Origin: Ichthyophonus hoferi
Taxonomy: Eukaryota; Opisthokonta; Ichthyosporea; Ichthyophonida; Ichthyophonidae
Assembly (NCBI GenBank): GCA_002751075.1
Contig: NAOQ01000403.1
Location: forward strand, 1 to 33,910
DNA: 33,910 nucleotides
Reading direction: 5' to 3'
Every line of letters starts with the position of its first letter. Position 1 is the first letter of the stretch. This document shows positions 11,997-23,524 of this stretch, one piece after another. The notes beneath the pieces were generated by a model that did not search any database, was not told where the DNA came from, and was given only the letters and a program-made list of their open reading frames with translations. Made by a program: the position numbers and the translations under genes.

Positions 11997-12768
11997 CTTG
12001 TTGGGAATAACAAGTAGAGACATGCGAGTTCCTGTGACTATATTCGCTTAGAAAGAAAGAGAATAACGAATTAAGGGGCATTTAAACGTGTCCCTTTGCA
12101 TACACAGAGTACAAATATAGTAAAACATTTCTTTATTATTAAGCAAGTCAATAGGACTTGTCTTAGGCAAGATGTTTAAGCAATAAATTATCTGGACCCC
12201 AAAACATGTGATCTGAAACAATATATAGTCGCAGGGTCTCTGCCATTGGCTGGTTAAATTTTGGATTGCCATTTAACACTAATAGATAGCACTACCTATT
12301 TTTACAGTCTACATATGTAGTAATAATTGCTAATAATATTAAATAATTATAACTATATAAAGAAATATCCTATTAATTAATATGGTAATATGTGGTAGTT
12401 CTAGTGACTTATCCACAGGCTCCGGGGTCGCCAATTGGGTGTTGTGTAATAGAACTATCTATATATATATTATGATATTGGTTAACAAATAATAGTTAGC
12501 AAAGTTTTGTGTGTCACGAACATAATTCGTATTTTCCCATAACGGTATTATAAACGTATACAGGTATGAGGGGTTGCCGCGTATTCCAGGATGTGACTGG
12601 GCGTTTATTAGTTGCTTCCTTCTCTTTTATCCTTTTCCGACCTTTGTTTATCCCATGTATTAATCGTCCCGTGTCGCAAGATACCTACATTGATACTTTA
12701 TAACTAGCCTATCAAAATGCTCGCATAAATGGCGCTAATCTTATAATCTTACGTAATATAGTTAGGTA

Positions 12769-12776
12769 TGACGTCA
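12769..12776. promoter_or_regulatory. TGACGTCA palindrome upstream of RPN3
   Basis: A perfect CRE-type bZIP site 109 nt before the RPN3 start codon. Related TGACGT or TGACG motifs also occur in ChAPs introns, so it may be chance. No PACE element (GGTGGCAAA) was found, the site that controls proteasome genes in yeast. Confidence 0.35.
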
Positions 12777-12884
12777 TAGACTAGTTCCCATCCTAGAGTA
12801 TGTTATTTTTTACATTTTATTTATATTGTATTATATTATATTGTATATTATTTTATATATTATAATACACTCCGCTATAACACC

Positions 12885-15163
12885 ATGACTAACGATATCA
12901 CTATGACCGAGAGTGTAAAAGAGGAGAGGAAGGAGGAGGAGAGAGATAGTACCGCTATATTTCTAGCAGGTAAGGCACTAAGGTTGCATGCTTTGGTAGT
13001 TGGTGCAGTGTATAGTGTATCACAGGGATATGGTATGGTAAGGTAATAGAGCCATGCGGAGAGAGATAGTACCTTTATATTCCTAGAAGGTAAAAACCTA
13101 TAAGGGTTACATGCTCTGGTAGTTGGTGTAGGGTATATTGCATTATAAGGATAGAGTATTTGGATGATTGATCAAATACAACCTACTGGTCCATCTATAT
13201 TATGATTATTATTTATTGTTAATTAATATTAATATTAATATTAACATTTATTTACTATTAGTCTATTATTATTATTACTATTATTTATTACATATTACAC
13301 TACAGTTATACTATACTATACTATACGTACCATACTATACTCATGTTTATTATTAATGGTTTAAAAATAGCGAGAAGGCCTGTCTAGACCTTGTTATAGT
13401 CTATGGTGTATATTGATCATAGATGTGAAGGGAGGTAGATGCTGATTGGAGTATGTGCTGGGAATTCTTAACCACTAAAGACAGACCAGTCATGCCTATA
13501 TATATATGTAGCCAATAGTATATCCTTTAATTTCCCATATATAGCAACCAACCATACCCATTGTCATATGCCAGCCTATTATGTCCCTTCACTCTTCAGG
13601 TATAAGACCTCTGATTGGTTCTACACTTCACCAAACACCTATCTACTGTAAAGCTGTTAGGCAATCATATGTCCTATCCTAAAGCACACATATCTATGTT
13701 AACCAATCATATGGTCTAGACATCAAACAGAATGTACAGCTATTGGAGCGTGGGGTAGCCACTAAGGAGGCTCGTTATGCTGGGAGGGTACTCAGGACTC
13801 TACCATCTTTAAGGAAGCGCGCGACTTCTGACCTATTAAATCAGGCTTTAGCTGCACATTTGGCTGAGGGTGGGTTAGATATGTGTTGTGTTTTATTATG
13901 TTCTATTATATTATATTATATTATGTTATGTTATGTTATGTTATGCTATGTTATATTATATTATATTGTATTATTTTTATTGTATTGTATTGTATTGTAC
14001 TATATTATATGATATTAAATTACATTACATTATCTAATATCCTATTATTCTATTCCCAGGCCATCCAGTAAGAGTCTACCTTCAGAAGTTCCTAGGAAAG
14101 GTATATGATTAGTTCCTATAATAGAGCATCATATTATATAAAGATATAATATCATACTAGAATATAATACAATATATATCATACTATAATACTATAAAAT
14201 TGGTGTACTAGTATATTTTAATTTTAATTTTGCTCTTCAATGATTGGTTTCTAGCAGGTTTACTACTTACCCTGTATCTTTATTGGTTAAATCCTGTTGT
14301 TCTCCACAAATGATACTTATACAATGGCTTTACAGGGAATGGATGTGGATTCCCCACGGACCAATAGGAAGAGCAAGATGGTTGAAACAGAGATCTACTT
14401 GCAACTACTAGCTGTGATATTCCTATTGGATAATAAGAGATATGATGACGCAATAGAATGTGCTGGTAGGTTATAGTATATAGGATAGGATATAGGATAG
14501 TATAGGATAGTATAGTATACCTATATATGGTAGTGTACTATATTCATCCATTCACTTATACTATACTTCCTCCTATGATATTCAGACGACATGATTGGAC
14601 GATTGAAGGTTAATAATAGACGGACCATATATGGACTGGCTGCCAAGGCTCACTTTTACTATGCCAGGGCCTATGAGATGAGCAACCGATTGGCTGAGAT
14701 CAGAACGTAAATAATGCTATGCTTGTATATGGATAGAAAGATACATTATATTATGGCTATATATGGATCGGGGATAACATAATCATAGACCCCCCTACTA
14801 ATGCGAAATTACAACTCAGACCATGTGTCTCTATGTATATATAAAATTACTTACGTCCTACTATAATCCGTAGAGCTAAGGCAGCACTGGTAATGGGAGG
14901 GCGCCTACTTAACCTGTTATATATGTTATATATAGCTATATGGAGCTGGGGGATTCATACCTTTTGGTCTATTATCATTCACTCTTGGCCCCATTTCCAC
15001 CCAATAATAATTCTTAATTAGTTTTAGTAATATTAACCAGTCATCAAACCCTGGGAATATTAATTAATCTGGGGGTATAGGGAACTGCATGCAGCTTTGC
15101 GCACGTGCACACTGCGTCACGATGCTGAGGGTCAGGTATGTAGGGTGCATATATTATTCTTAC

Positions 15164-15200
<37 letters not shown>

Positions 15201-18200
15201 GTTATTATTACTATTATTACTATTATTATTATTATTAGTATTAATAGTAATATTAAAGATGTGGACAGAAACGGTCATACTCTAATTACGTCCGCCCAAT
15301 CATAACAGGCGACCCTAATTAATCTATTACTCCGTAATTACGTGACCTTTAACCTATACGATCAGGCCTCTCATCTGGTCTCTAGATCTACCTTCCCTGA
15401 GAGAGCCTCTAACAATGAGTGGGCTAGGTACCTCTATTACCTAGGTATAGTGTAGTGTAGTGTAGTAGTATAGTATAGTATAATATAGTGTAGTATATAG
15501 TATATAGTATAGTATAGTGTAGTATATATTATATAGTATATAGTATAGTATAGTGTAGTGGTGTAGTATAGTGCAATATAGTGTATAGTATAATATAATA
15601 TAGTGTAGTATATAGTGTGTAGTACAGTATATAGATAGATTTCTAAGAGTATTGTGGGATAGATACCTGCTTGACCTACACTGATTGTCTTACTGTCATG
15701 CAGGCCGTATCAGTGCGATTCAAATGAAATACACTGAGGCTCATCAACAATTGGAACAGGCCATTAGGAAGGCACCCCAATCATCTGCCCCTGGATTCTT
15801 GCAGACGGTATGATTGGTTATCTATATTTAGTTTTTTATATCTGTCTAATTACACCTTTTCCTTTGTTGTCATGATAAGTCTACCAGTGCTTACCTACTA
15901 AATAAGACTCATCACATATAAATACTGCCCTATCAGGTGTACAAGTTAAGTGCCATTGTCAGTCTCCTATTGGGTCAGATCCCTGATCGCTCTATCTTCC
16001 GCCAACCAGTGTTAAGAAGGCCTCTCCAACCATACTCAAAGTTAACCCAAGGTAGGCTATTGGGCAATGCATCTTAATAGGTCTATACCATTGGTACATT
16101 ATGTTTTTAATGTAGTTATCCTATTGGACGGTTAGTCTATTCCTTGTATATACTACCTTTTCTCTCCTATCAGGTGTAGCCTATGGCGTGTATATGAATT
16201 AATGTTGGGAGTTGATCGGCGGATAAGATATTAATAATTAAGTGCAATTAACTTCAATTAGCTGTGAGAAGAGGTGATCTAGTGGCGTTCAATCAGGAGG
16301 TCGAATTACATGCCGCTAAGTTTAAGGCCGACCAAACATATACCTTGATTTTAAGGTGGGTTCTGATTGGCCGGTATTATTTTTGTTTTTATTACTATTC
16401 TTATTATGGTTATGATTATTAGTATTATTATTATTATTTATATTTTTCCTTGCCCACAACCAATAACACGCCTTTATATGCTTTTATCTATGCCTATATA
16501 TGCACAGGTTACGTCATAATGTCATTAAGACTGGAGTGCGCATGATCTGTCTTTCCTATTCTCGCATCTCATTGAACGATATATGTGCCAAGCTGCATTT
16601 GGATTCGCCTGAGGACGCTGAATACATTGTGGCCAAGGTAGAGATATTTATAAGCGTATTTCGATTGGATGTGTCATTATTATTATATTTTATATGGACC
16701 TATTGGATCTCCTTACTTGTGTGTCTATATATAAACTTACAACTATACATCGCTTTAATCTAATTAGTTCTTATCCACCATTGAATGCAGGCTATTCGGG
16801 ATGGAGTAGTGGACGCCACTATAGATCACGAGAATGGCTGGATTCAATCAAAGGTGCGTTTTAAAATTAACGACATGCTTTCATTGTATAGCCCCTTCAG
16901 ATATGGTGTGATATGCGATATATATGTATATTTTATTGCATGCGTGCGACTTGTGGTTCAATAAAATTCCTACTTTATTATTTTAAAATCTGTTTTGTAG
17001 GGTAACAATCATTCTACTAAACTGGCTTTTGATTGATTCTAACTCTTAACCCTGTGTTTTTTATTATTGTTATGTCGTCCTATTTGCAATTTATCAACAG
17101 TAGGATGATGTAATATCTTGTCTATATGTAAATTACAGGCTAAACTATAGAATTTCCTGCCATCACTTTTTAAAAAAAATTCAATTTAAACCGACCAACA
17201 GAAATCTATATTTTTATAACTGTGACTCCGATCCTTTTCATTAAACCCCAAATATGGTCAATGCTAAGTCATTACCATTGATGCAATCCATCTTTTTGTC
17301 TTTTGATTGCATAGCCGTAATGGAATAGAAGTATAGAGCTATATAGTAAGTATAAAGCTAATTGGAATATAATGACTAATTAATGTAGACCAATGACCTG
17401 TCTAATATGAGTGTCACCTTATCCAATAGGAGAGCCCGGATACTTACTCGACCAATGAACCCCAAGAGGCCTTCAACCAACGTATCCAGTTCTGCCTCAA
17501 TGTCCACAATGAGAGTGTAAAGGTAGGCTATGTATAGATATATATGGCCTATACATTGGTCCATTCTGTTTTAACTTTATAATAACCTATACCCTTCCAT
17601 ACGAAATATGCACACTGTGTTCTGGCAGACCCATTTATACATATGGACTAGGCAGCTATTGGCTGATTATTGTGAATTCAATCTAGTCTAATCTAATTGG
17701 GTTATATGTCTAGATCTATTTCATATATATGCCTCTTTATTGGCCTATATTGCCCAATCATAGGCTAACCTATATATCCTTATTTGGTAGGCTATGCGTT
17801 ATCCACCCAATAACTATCGTAAGGAACTGGAGACCTCAGAGGTAAGACTAATGAATTATTGGCGAATTATCACTGTGTTTATACCTGCATTGCACTTCTA
17901 GCCCTTTATTTTTAGCTCTAACTACCAATCAATGGCCCTCTTGTGGCTCAAGATCTCTTTTTTATTTGATGACGTTATTTAATGGAGCAGGATGAAAACT
18001 ATACGTACTATATATGGTAGGAATATATATATATATATATGCCTGTATTTATGTAAATATGTATGTATCTATGTATTGTATATAAGTATGTATGTAGGTA
18101 GGTATGTGTGTATATCTACCCCTGGTTAACACCCCTTTCCCTGTAGGAGAGGAGACAGAGAGAACAACAAGAGAAGGAATGGGCAGAGGAGATGGCAGAC

Positions 18201-18215
18201 GAGGAAGACTTCTAG
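12885..18215 (+). CDS. RPN3: 26S proteasome lid subunit Rpn3/PSMD3 (complete, 15 exons)
   Basis: Exons: 12885-12969, 13720-13869, 14060-14100, 14336-14465, 14586-14706, 15081-15135, 15309-15444, 15704-15807, 15937-16051, 16262-16355, 16508-16637, 16791-16853, 17430-17522, 17791-17841, 18147-18215. The joined length is 1437 nt, 478 residues, with all junction phases consistent. The protein is collinear with human PSMD3: [19 protein letters not shown] near the N terminus, then [41 protein letters not shown], and the PCI-domain block [39 protein letters not shown], ending in an acidic EEMADEEDF tail. Rpn3 is a PCI scaffold subunit of the lid, acting in nucleus and cytosol. The start ATG has a good context (CACCATG). 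The N-terminal region before DIK is short (28 residues against several tens in animal and yeast proteins), so an upstream or alternative first exon is possible. The exon-1 donor lies in a tandem duplication. Exons 2 and 3 are the least certain joins. Confidence 0.94.
12939..13158. repeat. Tandem duplication of RPN3 exon-1 end and its splice donor (120-bp period)
   Basis: Copy A is about 12939-13041 and copy B about 13059-13158. Both contain GAGAGAGATAGTACC, a TTCTAGCAGGTAAG or TCCTAGAAGGTAAA donor, and a TGGTAGTTGGTG block. Copy B therefore carries a second potential donor (GTAAAA at about 13090) inside intron 1. Confidence 0.85.
13205..13365. repeat. A/T-only low-complexity tract in RPN3 intron 1
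   Basis: Degenerate TTA/TATTAATA and CTATA repeats. Open frames read here are repeat translations. Confidence 0.8.
13895..14010. repeat. (TTATA/TTATG)n pentanucleotide repeat, RPN3 intron 2
   Basis: About 115 bp of TTATA, TTATG and TTGTA units, starting some 25 nt after the GTGGGT donor. Confidence 0.85.
15153..15250. repeat. (TTA)n microsatellite, RPN3 intron 6
   Basis: A TTA/ATT trinucleotide array with a few interruptions. The leucine-rich frame read through it is not a gene; real coding stops at the donor at 15136. Confidence 0.9.
15445..15635. repeat. (GTATA/GTGTA) repeat beginning at the RPN3 exon-7 donor
   Basis: The donor GTATAG at 15445 is the first of about 190 bp of GTATAG and GTGTAG units that fill most of intron 7. 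Confidence 0.85.
18022..18112. repeat. AT and GTAT microsatellite, RPN3 intron 14
   Basis: A run of AT dinucleotides is followed by GTAT/GTAG units, ending about 35 nt before the last exon. Confidence 0.85.
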
Positions 18216-18439
18216 TGACCAATAACATGTTGTCATTAAGATTTAATGAAGTGATGATGGACAGATTACTTACCTAAAGGGCATCTTTTGAATCATTATG
18301 ATTGGTTGTGGATTCTATTGGCTATGCCATCCTTGGTGGGAGGGTGATATATATAAAGGATTACGTAATTGGTGTCTATATTTATGCCTTGATTGGCTAT
18401 TGAACGGACACTAGAAAGGTGTTAAAATTTGATTGGTAT

Positions 18440-18445
18440 AATAAA
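18440..18445 (+). terminator. Possible polyadenylation signal of RPN3
   Basis: AATAAA 225 nt after the RPN3 stop codon. Confidence 0.4.
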
Positions 18446-18769
18446 GTTGAAGGCCATGACAGGCCAATGGGTATATTATATTATATGTCACTGTATTATA
18501 CCCTATCCTATCCTATCCGATCCTATTTGCAGTCTACTTCAATTAATCACTCTGATTGATAGTAATTAATTAAATGATAATAAATCCCCAGTTACTGTCC
18601 ACGTCATTAACTCATAATATGCAGTTGTAGCTCTCTCGTCCCATTGGTCTATTAAAATTCTATTTTTATTTTACTATACCATTAGTCTATAAAAATCCCA
18701 CTCCTGTTCTACTATACTCTGATGTATGGTTGCCCATGCAAAGTGCATACTGAATATGCACAGTCAAAG

Positions 18770-18990
18770 GGCATAGTATATTATGATGTATAGTAAGATA
18801 TTGTATGGCATAGTAGGATATTGTATGATACTCTAATATATTGCATGGTAAAGTAGTATATTATGATGTATAGTAGTATATTACGCTATGTTGATGTATT
18901 GTATGATATAGTCATATATGGCATGGTATATTAGTATATTATATGGTATATTAGTATATTGTATAATACAATAGTATATTGTGTGGTATG
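18770..18990. repeat. Degenerate minisatellite (TAGTATATTGTATGGTA-like units)
   Basis: About ten to twelve diverged units of roughly 17-22 bp, each with a TAGTATATT core followed by a TGGTA or TGATGTA variant. Confidence 0.75.
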
Positions 18991-19293
18991 CATCTGGGTC
19001 TATGCAGTAACTTCAGTACAAATTACCAAGCAGTGACATTGTTGGGTAAATTTTAATTACTCTATTAACACTAACACCTGATTGGTCTAATTATTGTTAT
19101 TTAAAACTATTTACACGATTTTTTTTTTTGCCCTTTTGGTAATCAAAAAGTGCAATCGGTAAATTAATTGATATTATTGGCAATTAGTCGCATAATTGGT
19201 CCTTTTACGTATAATTTGATCGGGAAAAATATTATTTTGATAGGAACGGTTGAAATCTTGATCGCGAAGCTTACCATTTGGATCGAACATACC

Positions 19294-19300
19294 TATAAAT
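19294..19300 (+). promoter_or_regulatory. TATA-like box of the PAP2 gene
   Basis: TATAAAT 52 nt before the favoured start codon at 19352. The first ATG at 19322 would be only 22 nt from it, which supports the downstream start. Confidence 0.4.
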
Positions 19301-19351
19301 TAGATTACACTACATTATTGTATGTGTCTGTATAATATAATACTAGTAACC

Positions 19352-20074
19352 ATGACACCCTGTAATAAAGTACCCTCCGCCACCCTTCCTCCCAGTGTCA
19401 ATGATAATACCAATGTTCCCTTCTTGTCCTCTCTCCTCTCTTGGGACCATACCATCTCCTACTACATCTACCGCTTCTACCAGTCTCGTGGTCTAGGGCC
19501 CATCCCTCTCTTAGCCCTAGAGTATTCTGGTCATGGAGTACCATGGATAGCCGGTGTAGTGTTTCTATTCCTCTACCCTTTCCAACCTTATCCTTACCTC
19601 TCATCTTACACCTATACATTACTATGCAACCTGTTCACTGGACTCATCACTGACCTCCTCCTAGTAGCTAGTGTCAAGCTAATCGTTAGAAGGTCTAGAC
19701 CCCACTGGGAGGAAAAGACCCAGCAGTTTGCCACTGTAGAGCAAATAGATAAGTACTCATTCCCCTCAGGCCATACCACACGAAGTGTGTATGTAGCCCT
19801 CTTCATTGTGATGTGTTACATATACCCACTTGTACACCAGCGTCAGGCCCTTGTTTCATACTATTGGTGTGAGGTCATCTTGACTCTTGTCCCATGTTTC
19901 TGGGCGCTATGTGTTGGATTGTCAAGGATGGCCCTAGGACGTCACTATATGTTAGACGTTTTGGTAGGGCTAGGGGTAGGGGTAGTTAATGTATTGATAG
20001 TAAGAGGGTTGTGGGTAGAGGAAGAGATGGTCATGGAGGGGAGAAGGTGGGCTATGACGTATATCAAGGGTTGA
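19352..20074 (+). CDS. PLPP6: PAP2-family lipid phosphatase, PLPP6-like
   Basis: Single-exon membrane phosphatase. The open frame begins at 19322 (250 residues), but the ATG at 19352 (AACCATGAC) has the better context and gives 240. Numbered from 19322, all three PAP2 motifs are intact: K119xxxxxxR126P, PSGH at 148-151, and S201R202xxxxxH208xxxD212. H151 is the expected acid and H208 the nucleophile. The DKYSFPSGHTTRS context is close to PLPP6 (presqualene or polyisoprenoid diphosphate phosphatase). Hydrophobic segments at about 76-86, 100-118, 155-172, 185-200 and 212-228 fit an ER membrane protein with the active site facing one side. Inferred role: dephosphorylation of isoprenoid or lipid diphosphates. 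It is unspliced although both neighbours are intron-dense. The exact substrate is unproven. Confidence 0.92.
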   Translation: MTPCNKVPSATLPPSVNDNTNVPFLSSLLSWDHTISYYIYRFYQSRGLGPIPLLALEYSGHGVPWIAGVVFLFLYPFQPYPYLSSYTYTLLCNLFTGLITDLLLVASVKLIVRRSRPHWEEKTQQFATVEQIDKYSFPSGHTTRSVYVALFIVMCYIYPLVHQRQALVSYYWCEVILTLVPCFWALCVGLSRMALGRHYMLDVLVGLGVGVVNVLIVRGLWVEEEMVMEGRRWAMTYIKG

Positions 20075-20190
20075 GTTTGGTGGTAACTAGGGGATAAAAA
20101 ATTTAAAGGAAGAGGATAGAAGGGTTCATGCACGTATTATATCCATTAATTACTATTGGTTATTAGTAAGGAAATTAATAGGTTGGTTTT

Positions 20191-20196
20191 AATAAA
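20191..20196 (+). terminator. Possible polyadenylation signal of the PAP2 gene
   Basis: AATAAA 117 nt after the stop codon. Confidence 0.4.
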
Positions 20197-21195
20197 TCAT
20201 TTTTATTGACTGATTATTTCTATAAGACAATTCTATTGGCTATATACATGACACGGCCCTCCGGCCATGTAATAATTTAAAATGTCATTTTTATTGTACC
20301 ATTACCATTAGTCATAACGTTATAGCTACATATACCCCTAGGTTATGGGTCCATAGATGTATTAACCAGTTTATGCCCTAGTCATGGATATTAGCGTGGT
20401 AGTTGATAATTGGTACCCCACTAAAGAAAAATTAATCATAATTAACTATTATTAACGAATAATGTAGCCATGTATGGTCCTATGGTCCTATATGTAGCTT
20501 AGTAACTGAATCCCCTTCAATTATAATTAAATATAATGAAGGATCAAAGTAAATTTATATCATTTGATTGGTAGTGCTCTCAAAGTCTCATTGGATTGGT
20601 CTATGTAGCCTAGGTCCAGAAATATTCCCCAACTCACAATAAGCTGTTATATTATTAAACTTAATGGCAATCTGTGATATGTTTTGATTGGATGCAAGGA
20701 TCATCGGTTAGTCATTGACCCAATTATATCAATGCTTGGATTAAAATCATATTTAAACAACTAGGACCTTAACCAATAATTTAATCTCGCTATTATAATT
20801 CAAGTCACGAGAGATCAATTCCTGACCTAACAACTCTTGTAATCAATTAACACTAGAATCAGTCCCTATGAATCAATAAGCTGATAGTAATTAATAAGCA
20901 ATCAATAAGAGGAGTGCTAATGAAAACCCTCACTGATAAGGGAATGGTTCATAAGAAATATCTGAATAAAATAAAGCCCGTTAATTCCTTAAGAACCATT
21001 CAAATTAATCACTAGATTAATTAGACGTTCACTTATGCAAACCAATACTATAGTAACTTTACCATTGACGCAAAAAAACCACTACTATCTCTAATCTTCT
21101 CAATCTAGTTATTTGTATCTTAACATGTTCTGGTGACGTGGCCATAGGCCTGGAGTGTCTGTTATTAGCTGGAATCGCAATGGAAGTAATGGGTG

Positions 21196-21394
21196 ATATA
21201 AAAGCTTTTAGCTTCTTACTTGGTTACGTATTGTATACGCAATAGCTGTAATCTGATTGTGGCTGTGTGTATATAGTTATAGTATTATTATCATCAGAGG
21301 AATCCATACCAGATTCAACTAGCTGGCCTTCTAGTCAAGTATCTAGATTGTCTACTTCAACTTCTGTGGCAATTATAGGCATAATATGAAATCC
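21196..21394 (-). repeat. Unclassified repeat, copy 1 (minus strand)
   Basis: About 200 bp that match 23192-23383 in opposite orientation. Both copies look protein-coding: shared short peptides include EGQLV, IYTQPQ and PSKKLKA, so similarity is kept at the amino-acid level. This copy is broken. The family is not recognised; it is presumably a mobile element. Confidence 0.65.
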
Positions 21395-21670
21395 CAATAT
21401 TTCTCAACCATGATAGGTTCTTGCATTTATTACTGTCACATATTGTTTTTTCTAGTATATAGTGAAATTAGTTAAACATAGTTAAACCTCTATGTTGTAA
21501 CTAACGATCCTTACTGGATATATATCAGTTCATACCAATCCTAATAAAGTGTATAAGTTGGATTCACACTGGATCTAAGCATGCGTTTTTGTTCATGAAT
21601 TTAGTGCATGAATTTATCTAAATAGTCAAGGTGCATATCGACTTAGTCTAATTGTGTTAGATTATGGAAC

Positions 21671-21717
21671 ATGTTAATGTGACAGATAATTTAGTAAATT
21701 ATCTGTCACATTAACAT
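21671..21717. repeat. Perfect 47-bp palindrome
   Basis: Two 23-nt arms (21671-21693 and 21695-21717) are exact reverse complements around a single G at 21694. The left arm begins ATGTTAATGTGACAG. No gene or terminator context explains it. Confidence 0.95.
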
Positions 21718-23191
21718 CACTTACATTAGCTATTCCCAATAGTTCATTCACTATTTATCTTCTTTGCCTAGCAAATGGCATAGGGCAGTCTCATTACAGA
21801 CATTATTTGCTTTATTGCTTCTCATTATAATTTTTATTCTCTATCATTAATAGGTTTGCTCCAACTTTATGGGTTTCTTGTTACTCCAACCAATTCCTAA
21901 TAATATTTTCTATCGAGAGATGTAGTTATACCTCCCCATCAATGCAGTTATGCATTGCAATACATATATTGTTATAGTTTAACCACTTGGGTATAACTAT
22001 ATCTCCAGTTTGGGTTATTTAAACATCTCCTTTGTTTATATCATTTATTTTTCTTTTCTTTCTTGGTTTCATGCTCCAATACACCAAAACTGTTTTCATA
22101 TAGCTTACTTTCTTCTCCAATGAAAGAAATAATTTTTTAATGGACCTGTAATGTAATTGCACTGCTTGGACTTTTAAATCTTATATTCTTGCTCTATCTT
22201 CCTTTTACGCTGTTTTCTTATGATAGCTTTATGCTACACTAAATCAACAGATTTTAAAACTCGTATTTATGACCTGACCTTTGGTCCAAGAAGTATTCAT
22301 GCTTTATAATACCTAATGATATTCTCCCCCTTTTTTTCACAAGCTCCTGCTCCTTTAATTCTGTTGGGCATGCCTTTAAAAGCTTGTCCTTTCTTGTGAA
22401 ATATCTCCTGACAATCTTTCATAGCTATTGATCTTGCTCTCCCAGTTTCTGTAAGTTCTTTTTTCTTTTTTCCAGATAGACGCAGAGGACCCTAACTTGC
22501 TTTCTAATTGTAGCAGTTGGACAGCAGTAGATAGTGTCATAAAAGTACTTACCATGAACGTTTTGCTACGTCAGCTAAGCCATGGAAACGGTTGTATTTT
22601 TGTTGTCCTTTTCTAAATCTAAATTAAACCTAATAATAAACAAAACGCTTTTTATGGTAGGTAGGTAGTTTTGCAGGTGATTGAAAATGTTCACATGATA
22701 AAAATTCTTTGACAAGATCATAAATTAGACCATTGGGTCTGGCTTTATTCTTGTTGTTACTTAAATACCAATATTTTTAGAAAGCATTTATTTGCAAAGA
22801 GAAATATAATACAAGAAAATAATATATAAGCTGCACTTCCAAAAAAAAGTTTATGTTGGAACCAAAGCGTTTAATATTTCTTTTTTACTGTTAATAATTC
22901 AATTGTTGTGATCGGTTCAGTATTAGTTAATTGCATAATGTTTTTTCAATTGCATAATGCTTTCAATCAGGTAAATTGAGGTATCAATACATAATTATGC
23001 GAGCAGTTAAACCAATGAGGTAATTAGCTGAAGAGCCATTTTAGTAAGGATATATTAAAATTAAATTTTCAGCATAAAATCGGAAAGTGTATAAAAAGAA
23101 CAAAAACAACTAATAAAAGCTACTGGTTTCAATCGTCAAAATTAGTTGTTCTCGGTCGTCAATATTTACTGTTCAATTTATGTGCTTCATA

Positions 23192-23524
23192 TTTTATTTC
23201 ATATTATGTCTATTGTTACCAAAGTAGTAGAAATGGATAATCCAGATACTTTACTAGAAGGACAACTAGTTAAGTCTGGTGGTAGTTCTTCTTCTAATAA
23301 TAATACCATACCTATATACACGCAGCCACAATTAGATCACAGTTACTATATATAACATATCGCCGAGTAAGAAGCTAAAAGCTTCTATATCCATTGATCA
23401 GCAGAAGGGGATTCAAGAGCAGCTAACTAGAGCTTTAGCCTGCCCTTTGCCTGACGACGACTATCTAATAGAGCTCAATACATCGGATGCTAGTCTTATT
23501 TCCAATAGCATATATATCATATAA
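23192..23524 (+). repeat. Unclassified coding-like repeat, copy 2 (plus strand)
   Basis: The homology to copy 1 spans about 23192-23383. Coding-like sequence then continues to 23524, with a segment reading IQEQLTRALACPLPDDDY. An ATG-started frame (23206-23355) covers only the first part. I do not annotate it as a host gene because the inverted relative at 21196-21394 shows this is a repeated, decayed sequence. The family is unknown. Confidence 0.55.

Larger units (their letters stand above)
9735..12884. other. Divergent intergenic region between oxygenase and RPN3 genes, includes the gap
   Basis: This 3.1-kb stretch lies between divergently oriented genes and contains 490 N. I see no coding frame of substance. 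It holds A/T homopolymer runs near 10216-10250, an imperfect inverted repeat at 11901-11996, and a perfect TGACGTCA at 12769. Frames running through the N block are artefacts. A small gene inside the gap cannot be excluded. Confidence 0.5.
18216..19351. other. Intergenic stretch between RPN3 and the PAP2 gene
   Basis: No gene is seen. It holds a possible RPN3 polyadenylation signal, a degenerate minisatellite (18770-18990), many ATTGG/CCAAT pentamers (about 11 by hand), and a TATA-like box before the PAP2 gene. Confidence 0.6.

Noticed and set aside
12003-12016. TGTTGGGAATAACA as the start of a solo LTR
   Set aside because: No matching LTR end, primer site or second copy was found nearby.
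19398-20133. Antisense and alternative frames over the PAP2 gene
   Set aside because: The plus-strand frame holds all three PAP2 motifs; the others have no family features.
23146-23355. A 69-codon frame as a small host gene
   Set aside because: An inverted relative at 21196-21394 shows it belongs to a repeat, and coding-like sequence continues in another frame.
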